A stretch of DNA of 64,000 nucleotides from Ruminococcus sp. UBA1394 (GTDB lineage: Bacteria; Bacillota; Clostridia; Oscillospirales; Ruminococcaceae). The translations under genes and the position numbers were made by a program. A model generated the notes under the pieces. That model searched no databases, had not been told where the DNA came from, and saw nothing but the letters and a program-made list of their open reading frames with translations. Positions 25,683 through 32,821 of this stretch are shown one piece after another; position 1 is the first letter of the stretch; every line of letters starts with the position of its first letter. The stretch spans positions 148,632-212,631 of the forward strand of contig DBQM01000037.1 in the NCBI GenBank assembly GCA_002305725.1, in the 5' to 3' direction.

Positions 25683-28600
25683 TTACTGAGCCTTACTGTT
25701 TATCAGAAGCTGATTCATAGTCGCCATATCCAGCGCTGGATCGGTAATGCTCATGCTGTCAGAAACATTATTTTCCGTACCGAACGCAGACATATTTTCA
25801 GTCAGTATCATTACCTGTATATCCGTCTGATCTGCGGTTTCCTCTGTTTCCTTTGCCGCTGAAACAGCGCTTGATGAATCAATCAGAACGGCGCCGCTTG
25901 TTTCTGTGAGAAAATCTGAAGACATACTTTCGTCAGAATATATATCGGAAAGAAGATCGGCGTTTGACTGTATGACATCTTCCTCCGGAATTATCTCCGT
26001 AAACTCAGCAGTTTCTGCACTTACAGTTCCGGACACGCCGCCTTCAAATTCAAAGGTAAAGCTTTCGGAATTAAAGTTCCTTATAGTCAGCTTATCCTCG
26101 CTGCCGTTTATTGATACAGTCAGTTCGGATTGGTTTGTTTTAGTAAATGTGACCTCGTTAGGATCAATACCGCTTAATACGACCTTGTTATTTCCGTCAT
26201 AATCCTCAATTATATCCGTACCATAATTTCTACCGAATACATATGTATCGTTTCCGTTGCCGCCGTTCAGATAATCATTGCCCTCTCCGCCGTCAAGGAT
26301 GTCATCTCCGTCATTTCCGTACAGATAATCGTTTCCTGTTCCGCCGTAAAGCGCGTCATTTCCGGCGCCGCCGTTTAGCGTATCGTTTCCTCCGTCGCCA
26401 TGCAAGTTAATACCGTTATCGCTCCATGCAGACATCCAGTCGTCATATTCAGTAGCGTGTACCTGTTTTATGGGGTTTTCGGTATCGTCAAACGCATATC
26501 TTGTTCCGTCTGCAAACGTGACATTGAAATTGCGGTTGTTTTCGAAACTGAAATATCCCTGAATAACAAGCCTGTCATCTGTTCCATCGAATGTGATAGT
26601 AAGATCGTTCCAGTTTGTACGATATGCAGTCATAGCCTCTGAGGTAATTCCATTGCCGAATGAAATCGTATTGGTACCTTCGCTGTCATTAATAGTATCC
26701 GTACCGTAACCGATATTGAACATATATGTATCGTTTCCGGCTCCGCCGTAAATGAAGTCGCTGCCTTTGCCGCCGTCAAGTATGTCGTTTCCTCCGTTTC
26801 CGTACAGGCGGTCATCTCCGCTTGAGCCGTAAAGCTTGTCCGCTCCGCCGCCGCCGTTAAGACTGTCGTTTCCGTTCTCTCCGATTAGAGTCACGCCTCT
26901 GTCATCCATAGCTGTAAGGTAATCGCTGTAATCAGTTCCGTATATGGTCCTCAGAGGGCTGTTGGAAGCGGTTGCGTGAACCTTATAACCTCCGTTGAAC
27001 GTAAGACTGAAGTTTCTGTTTGCTTCGGAAGTAAAGAAGCCTTCGATAACAAGCTTATCATCCGAGCCTTCAAAGGTTATAGTAATATCGTTCCAGTTTG
27101 TGCGATAAGCCTTTATCTGATTTGAAGTATATCCGTATATTTCAATTGTGTTTGCGCCCTGTCCGTCACCGATCGTATCTGTACCGTATCCTTTTTTAAA
27201 GATATATGTATCATTTCCGGATCCGCCGTAAAGGAAGTCGTTGCCTTCGCCGCCGTCGAGTATGTCGTTTCCGTCATTTCCCGTAAGCCTGTCGTCGCCA
27301 TTATCCCCATAGAGGAAGTCGTTTCCGCTGCCGCCTACAAGCTGATCGTTTCCGTCCCTGCCGATTTTAGTAATTCCGTCCTCATAAATCGAGATCATAT
27401 ACTCGCTGCCGTCAGTACCGTAAATTGTTCTGAGAAGACTGTCCTGAGCTGTCGCTTCTGTAACTGTTCCGTCTGCAAACACAAGAGTAAAGTTTCTTGC
27501 TTCTTTGCTTATACAGTAATTCTTTATAACAAGAGTATCATCATATCCGTCAAAGGTTATTAGGATATCGTTCCAATTTGAACGGTATGCCTTCAGACAT
27601 GACGCCGTAAAGCCATCTCCGAACATAATGGTATTTGTTCCTTCAATGTCCATGATAGAATCATTTCCGTAACCCGGTTTAAATATATATGTATCGTTCC
27701 CGTTTCCTCCGTCGATAAAGTCGTTTCCGGTTCCGCTGTCAATAATGTCGTCACCGTCGCCGCCGTTGATATAATCATCGCCTTTGCCGCCGGATATATA
27801 GTCATTTCCGTTTTCTCCGAACAACGAATCGTTTCCGTTGCCGCCGAATATGACATCGTCGCCATTATTCGCTGTGATTCTGTCGTTTCCCGAATCCCCG
27901 AATATGTAATCGGATTCTGTTCCTCCTATAAGGAAATCATCTCCGTTACCGCCTGCCGCGATATTGGCTTTACCGCTTTCAAGAAGCATATAATCTGAAT
28001 ATTCCGTACCTGAAATGTATGTGTTTACAGTGTCTGAGATATTATCCTTTATGTAAAGCGTTTCTTCACCTATTTGCAGAACGTAATTTTCTGGCGCGTC
28101 TGCAAAGTCGGTAATGATCAGCTTGTCCCCGGTATCCTTAATGCTGATAATAACATTGTTGCCTACAGAGCGTATTTCAAGATCAGACAAGACTGTATCG
28201 TCGGCAAGCTTAACAGTTGATATCCCTTCGCTGTCGCTGATAATATCGGTACCGTAATTTCTGCCGAATACATATGTATCATTTCCCGTTCCGCCGTAAA
28301 GGATATCATTTCCTGTTCCGCCGTCGAGAACATCATCGCCTTCGTCGCCGTAAATTATATCGTTTCCATCTTCACCGTAAATAACGTCATTATCAGAGCC
28401 GCCGAATACAAAGTCGTTTCCGCTTCCGGCGTATATAGTGTCGTTTCCTTCATTTCCGTATATAGCGTCGCTGCCTTTGCTTCCGTAAACGGTATCATCG
28501 CCGCCGAAGGCATGCATAACAGAATCCTCAACTACAGCCTTGAGAACGTCGTCGCCGTTTCCGCCGTAAATATGCCTGAACGGACTGCCCTTATCGGTAA

Positions 28601-31406
28601 CGTGCATTTTTATGCCGTTAAATTCAAGATCATAATTTCTGTATTCCTCTCCCTTACGAAAATCCCTGATTACGAGAGTATCATTTGTACCCTTTATTGT
28701 GATAGTAACATCATAATCTCCTGTTCCGTTTACAAGGATATCGCTTGGGGCAAGATTTGAAAACTTAAGCGTATTCAGACCATCGGAGTCGATTATTGTA
28801 TCGTGACCGTATCCCTTTGTGAATACATAGGTATCGTTTCCTTCTCCGCCATTAAGCGTATCATTGCCTGTTCCGCCGTCAAGGGTATCGTTTCCTGAAT
28901 CGCCGTAGAGCATGTCGTTTCCTGAGCCGCCGGATATTGTATCGTTTCCTGTTCCGCCGAACAGCAGATCGTTTCCGTTTCCTCCGGTTATCCGGTCGTT
29001 TCCTCCGCCGCCATAAATTACGTCTGAGACATTAGTGCCGTTTAATGCGTTATTACCATCATTTCCTCTTATTGCTCCGAAAACAGAGGAATCAATTATA
29101 TCAAGATATTGAGGAGCCGTTTCCTCCATATATGTCCTGAATTCTATAAACAACTGATAATCATTCTGAATGTTTGAACCATAATAGCCGAGATAGGAGC
29201 ATATATCGGAAAAAGTCTTTTCACTTATCTGTCCCAGCTTCATTGAGTAATACATATGCTTATTGAAAAATGTCATATTTGGAGTAATGCTTCCGTCATC
29301 CTCCGTATGAGCCGTTATGTAATCAAGATGTTCTGTTATCTGACTTCCTATCATAGCAAAGCAATACATCTCAACTAAATTACTGTAAACGCTTTTAAGA
29401 ATAGGAGACGCGGCAGAATTAGGATTGCCTCCGTTTACTCCCATAAAATCCTGTCCCATAAAAGATTCAATTACAGCTAAATCCTTTGCGTCGATATATG
29501 AGCCTCGGCTGCCGGATTCTATATTTTCCGTATGACAAATAAAATGCAGGATTTCTTCTACTATTGAGATCCTAATATCATTATCAGTTTCTGAAATAAA
29601 GCTGTTCACAAGCTCCGTAAGCTTTCCGGTTTCATCCATAGCGATTGCATTATGCAGAGAATTAACAGTACCGAAGCTTCTCACGTTCGGAAGACCGTCA
29701 GCTGCCTCAGACACTCCTATAATAACAGTTTCGATAGCGTCGTAAAGGTCTGAGGAAACCCACATTTCTCCTATATTTCCGATAGTATCATCCTCGTAGA
29801 CAAAAGTCGCAACGTTACCTATCAATGCCTCGGAATCTGTAGGCTGGTTTACATATTCGTAATTGAGATTTATAGCCTTTATATGCATATCTTTGAGCGA
29901 TTTCAATTCTCCGCTGCCCGATAATCCGTCGCCGTCCGAATCAACCCACAGCTTAAGCTGACTGAATATTTCGTCGTTTTCATCAATAACACCGTCGCCG
30001 TTAGTATCATACTGCGCCAATGCTTCAAAGCCGTTTTTAGCCTTTGTTCCGTCTGCAAGAAGATGAAAATCTCCGAAAACCTCGCTGCCGTCGTCAATTT
30101 TTCCGTTTCCGTTTTTATCAAGCGCTAATATCGCATCCTGACGTGTCCAGTTGATTCTTTCCGCAAAGCCGTTGCAGTTTAAATCGAAATGAGCGCCGTA
30201 TTTTTTTGTTTCAATATTAAATCCGTCTCCGTTAATATCAAGAATAAGAGGATCGACCTTTGCCCTTTCGGCATTATTGGCGCTTTTCTCAGCTTCGGCA
30301 ATATTCTGCTTGGCTACTGCTTCGGCATCCATAAATTCTATTTCGCCGCTTTCTCCTTTTTCATGATGATTTTTAAAATCAGCTAACTCATCTTCAAAAT
30401 CTGAACCATTAAATTCTTCAGTACCGTCAATATATTTTCCAAACCGTTTAAAGAATGCATTCGCATAATCAGCAAGCTTATCCTCGTCAACGTTATCGCC
30501 TATAAAGCCAAGTATCTCCGGTTCGTAGCAGTCGTTTATCGCTTTGGCTAATTCCTCATAGGCTTCATGATAATTTTGAAGCTCGTTTATTTTGTTGTTC
30601 AATGAAATTATAATATTATTGACTTCATTTGCTTTGTCAACGTCAAAAGCCTTATATAACTCCCTTATATCTTCAGAATATGAAACAAACTCGGACAAAT
30701 CATCCACTTTAGCTGAAATATCCAATTCGTCTTTTGCCGCATTTAAACTATCAAAATCGAAATCGCTGGTTTTTCCGTTTATAATTTCATCGATTTCTTT
30801 TTCAACCGATTTGATTTGATCTATATGTTTATTTATAATTGAGGCTCCCGATGATATAATTTCGCTTGCTAAACTGAATTGTTCTGAGATAACATCTCCG
30901 AGAATACCGGGAATATTTCCGGTTAAGGTACTTCCCATGCTAAAAATACTTTCACTGATTTGTGCTATTGCATTTCTTCTCTCATCATTATCTTCCGACA
31001 TATAAGTTGATTTTTTTATAGTATCTGATATATTAATAGCTTCATCAACTAAAGCAACCAGATCGTTTGCTCCTTTATAAAGCGAATCATAGTTTTTAAT
31101 CCACTTGCTATAATCCTTATTACTTGAAGCAAGTTTATCTAATGCTTCATTTAAAGCAGCTGTATCATGCGAGTCAGTAATAAATTTTGATAGTTTACCG
31201 TAATTTACTGTATTATTAAGACTTTCCAGCGTAAATCTTATAGAAATGTCTCCCCACGAAACAATATTATTTTTTAATATTTCACAAAAACCATCTACGG
31301 TATATGTTTCTTCGTCAGATAGTTTTATCATTGTATCTTCAACTTTTTTCATGTCCTTATCTAACTTTAATATGATCTCGAATCCTGTATCAATATTAAT
31401 TGACAT
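25683..31406 (-). CDS. Giant RTX calcium-binding protein
   Basis: 1907 aa, no signal peptide. Residues 1-380 are helical (coiled and hydrophobic stretches near 120-200, such as SIFSMGSTLTGNIPGILGDV). About 390-520 is the DINGDGFN module common in proteobacterial RTX proteins, with EF-hand-like loops DKNGNGKIDDGSE, DTNGDGVIDENDE and DSDGDGLSGSGE. A helical region follows to about 780. Then six RTX blocks (GGxGxDxUx), each ending NDTYxFxxGYGxD and followed by a haemolysin-related beta domain (WNDITITFEGSDDKLVIEGF). The C-terminus is shared with the 1326-aa RTX protein. It starts 1 nt after the upstream lipoprotein stop with GGAGGAAAATAAA-ATG. Likely a secreted adhesin or toxin carrier; no enzymatic head is recognised. 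Confidence 0.9.
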   Translation of the reverse strand: MSINIDTGFEIILKLDKDMKKVEDTMIKLSDEETYTVDGFCEILKNNIVSWGDISIRFTLESLNNTVNYGKLSKFITDSHDTAALNEALDKLASSNKDYSKWIKNYDSLYKGANDLVALVDEAINISDTIKKSTYMSEDNDERRNAIAQISESIFSMGSTLTGNIPGILGDVISEQFSLASEIISSGASIINKHIDQIKSVEKEIDEIINGKTSDFDFDSLNAAKDELDISAKVDDLSEFVSYSEDIRELYKAFDVDKANEVNNIIISLNNKINELQNYHEAYEELAKAINDCYEPEILGFIGDNVDEDKLADYANAFFKRFGKYIDGTEEFNGSDFEDELADFKNHHEKGESGEIEFMDAEAVAKQNIAEAEKSANNAERAKVDPLILDINGDGFNIETKKYGAHFDLNCNGFAERINWTRQDAILALDKNGNGKIDDGSEVFGDFHLLADGTKAKNGFEALAQYDTNGDGVIDENDEIFSQLKLWVDSDGDGLSGSGELKSLKDMHIKAINLNYEYVNQPTDSEALIGNVATFVYEDDTIGNIGEMWVSSDLYDAIETVIIGVSEAADGLPNVRSFGTVNSLHNAIAMDETGKLTELVNSFISETDNDIRISIVEEILHFICHTENIESGSRGSYIDAKDLAVIESFMGQDFMGVNGGNPNSAASPILKSVYSNLVEMYCFAMIGSQITEHLDYITAHTEDDGSITPNMTFFNKHMYYSMKLGQISEKTFSDICSYLGYYGSNIQNDYQLFIEFRTYMEETAPQYLDIIDSSVFGAIRGNDGNNALNGTNVSDVIYGGGGNDRITGGNGNDLLFGGTGNDTISGGSGNDMLYGDSGNDTLDGGTGNDTLNGGEGNDTYVFTKGYGHDTIIDSDGLNTLKFSNLAPSDILVNGTGDYDVTITIKGTNDTLVIRDFRKGEEYRNYDLEFNGIKMHVTDKGSPFRHIYGGNGDDVLKAVVEDSVMHAFGGDDTVYGSKGSDAIYGNEGNDTIYAGSGNDFVFGGSDNDVIYGEDGNDIIYGDEGDDVLDGGTGNDILYGGTGNDTYVFGRNYGTDIISDSEGISTVKLADDTVLSDLEIRSVGNNVIISIKDTGDKLIITDFADAPENYVLQIGEETLYIKDNISDTVNTYISGTEYSDYMLLESGKANIAAGGNGDDFLIGGTESDYIFGDSGNDRITANNGDDVIFGGNGNDSLFGENGNDYISGGKGDDYINGGDGDDIIDSGTGNDFIDGGNGNDTYIFKPGYGNDSIMDIEGTNTIMFGDGFTASCLKAYRSNWNDILITFDGYDDTLVIKNYCISKEARNFTLVFADGTVTEATAQDSLLRTIYGTDGSEYMISIYEDGITKIGRDGNDQLVGGSGNDFLYGDNGDDRLTGNDGNDILDGGEGNDFLYGGSGNDTYIFKKGYGTDTIGDGQGANTIEIYGYTSNQIKAYRTNWNDITITFEGSDDKLVIEGFFTSEANRNFSLTFNGGYKVHATASNSPLRTIYGTDYSDYLTAMDDRGVTLIGENGNDSLNGGGGADKLYGSSGDDRLYGNGGNDILDGGKGSDFIYGGAGNDTYMFNIGYGTDTINDSEGTNTISFGNGITSEAMTAYRTNWNDLTITFDGTDDRLVIQGYFSFENNRNFNVTFADGTRYAFDDTENPIKQVHATEYDDWMSAWSDNGINLHGDGGNDTLNGGAGNDALYGGTGNDYLYGNDGDDILDGGEGNDYLNGGNGNDTYVFGRNYGTDIIEDYDGNNKVVLSGIDPNEVTFTKTNQSELTVSINGSEDKLTIRNFNSESFTFEFEGGVSGTVSAETAEFTEIIPEEDVIQSNADLLSDIYSDESMSSDFLTETSGAVLIDSSSAVSAAKETEETADQTDIQVMILTENMSAFGTENNVSDSMSITDPALDMATMNQLLINSKAQ
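25738..25919 (-). repeat. Direct repeat copy 2: shared 3' end of RTX genes
   Basis: Partner of 20812-20993. Differences are mostly silent; identity drops sharply outside, which points to recent duplication, gene conversion or strong constraint on the secretion signal. Confidence 0.85.
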
Positions 31407-31407
31407 T

Positions 31408-32100
31408 TTATTTTCCTCCCAATTTAAACTCTATAATATTTAGGTTCCCGCTATTAAAAGAAAGGGTCATTCGCTTATTATCAATAGAATAAATATATAA
31501 TTCAAAATCATCAGAATCTTCATACTTATCTATTGGTTCACCAAACATTTGAAGTATTTCTTCTTCAGTACTATCAAAGGTTATTCCGCCTATTGAAATG
31601 TTATCAATCGTATCCTGCCTTTTGAAAGCACTCGCAGTAAAGCTTATACAAATAATATCATTATCACTATAATCATTATCGTCTGCTGCACAATGCATTG
31701 TTACCGCAGCCAAAGATTTTTTGTCATATAATAATCCACAGCTTCTTAATTCTGTTTCCTCTTCATATATCATGGTTTCTTTTCTAAAAGTAAAACCATC
31801 ACCCAAATCCTCCAGCGAGCATGGAAATGAAAAAGTTTTATCGCCTATAACAACGTTACTGACGATCTTATCAAAAACATCCTCGTTAAATGTTCCGTCG
31901 TACTCATTTATTTCCGACTGAACCTCAGTTTTGCTCTGAGTATCGCTTTCCGTACTTTCCGATACCGATTCAGAAATACTGCTTTGTGTACTCCGGCTTT
32001 TATCATTATCGGTCGATAATGTGTTTTCAGAATTTTTGCAGGCTGTTGAATTCGAAGCTAAAATAACAGCAGCCATAATTAAAACAAGTTTTCTTTTCAT
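31408..32100 (-). CDS. Lipoprotein paired with the giant RTX protein
   Basis: 230 aa. Signal peptide with lipobox SNSTAC (Cys 21), then a Ser/Thr/Asp/Glu-rich linker (about 25-65) and a folded domain (FSFPCSLEDLGDGFTFRKE, NISIGGITFDSTEEEILQMF, MTLSFNSGNLNIIEFKLGG) resembling small extracellular lipoprotein domains of Firmicutes. First gene of the RTX operon. Its last codons contain the GGAGG of the RTX gene, so translation is coupled. It is not similar by eye to the other lipoprotein, so the two partners are specific to their RTX neighbours or unrelated. Function unknown. Confidence 0.8.
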   Translation of the reverse strand: MKRKLVLIMAAVILASNSTACKNSENTLSTDNDKSRSTQSSISESVSESTESDTQSKTEVQSEINEYDGTFNEDVFDKIVSNVVIGDKTFSFPCSLEDLGDGFTFRKETMIYEEETELRSCGLLYDKKSLAAVTMHCAADDNDYSDNDIICISFTASAFKRQDTIDNISIGGITFDSTEEEILQMFGEPIDKYEDSDDFELYIYSIDNKRMTLSFNSGNLNIIEFKLGGK

Positions 32101-32142
32101 AGAACCTCCATCTAATATAGTTATTAAAATTATTTATATATC

Positions 32143-32218
32143 ATATTAAGTATTATAAAATATCACTTAATATACCTATATTAATTAAAATATTAGCACA
32201 ATATATATAATAATTCAA
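32143..32218 (-). promoter_or_regulatory. Main promoter of the RTX operon with inverted repeat
   Basis: Minus strand: TTGAAT (32218-32213), 17-bp spacer ending TGC, -10 TAATAT (32195-32190), an extended -10 promoter. Downstream, ATATTAAGT (32173-32165) and ACTTAATAT (32151-32143) form a perfect 9-bp inverted repeat, a plausible repressor site. The gap 32101-32311 is otherwise very AT-rich without genes. Confidence 0.6.
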
Positions 32219-32311
32219 GAGTTTAATTAATAATTCTTGGCAATTTTTTAAAAATCTATAATTTGCATAAAAATAGCAATAAAATTTTAGCATATTTAGC
32301 CAAATTTCTCC

Positions 32312-32398
32312 TTAATCCCCAAAGCCTGTTCCTTTTATTATCATACGTCTTAGCATTCTGTCTGTCGTCATCCTGACCGATCTGTATCAACTTTATGT
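32312..32398 (-). pseudogene. Remnant copy of the relaxase 3' end
   Basis: In the relaxase frame this segment reads RSVRMTTDRMLRRMIIKGTGFGD then stop. The intact relaxase ends RSVRMSADKKLRRMIIEKKQ at 32838-32930. DNA similarity is clear over about 90 bp (shared ATCCTGACCGATCTGTATC). The remnant directly follows the 102-aa gene, so that gene is bracketed by two copies of the relaxase end. This marks a recombination junction between conjugation genes and the RTX cargo. Confidence 0.75.
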
Positions 32399-32707
32399 TC
32401 ATAGCTGAATTCCTCCCATCGTACAATCGAAACTTTCAGCCTGCACTTCTTTTTCCGGCATTTCAGTTATTATATAAAAACGGGCATTTTGTTCATCTTG
32501 ATTGACACTGTAGATTTCCTGTTTCAAAACTTCTTCGGCGGAAATCATATAATCTGTTCCTCTCACACCAAAATGTGCAGCTACATCTTCACCGTTCAAG
32601 AGCAAGTCAGCTTCTTTTGCTAACATGTCTATATAACCTCCGGGCGTCATAAGATGGAGTTCTGCGTCTTGATGTTCCTGAATAAATTCTTTAATGGTTT
32701 GCTTCAC
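32399..32707 (-). CDS. Conserved hypothetical, downstream of relaxase
   Basis: 102 aa, acidic, no family recognised (IQEHQDAELHLMTPGGYIDM, FGVRGTDYMISAEEVLKQEI). The start is probably a GTG at 32707 with AGGAGG 9 nt upstream. It lies between the relaxase and a duplicated relaxase tail, so it may have arrived by recombination between two related elements. The fold cannot be judged from the sequence. Confidence 0.7.
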   Translation of the reverse strand: MKQTIKEFIQEHQDAELHLMTPGGYIDMLAKEADLLLNGEDVAAHFGVRGTDYMISAEEVLKQEIYSVNQDEQNARFYIITEMPEKEVQAESFDCTMGGIQL

Positions 32708-32821
32708 AACTACATTCCTCCTATCTGCTGTACATTTTTTCTTTCTGACTGTTCTCCTTCATGAAGTCAGTTTGTCAAAGAAATAATTGTTTATATTTAC
32801 TAATAATTTACTTACTCCAAT

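Noticed and set aside
21293..28760. Many open frames on the other strand or shifted frames across the RTX genes
   Set aside because: Shadows of the nonapeptide repeats, low-complexity and without ribosome binding sites.
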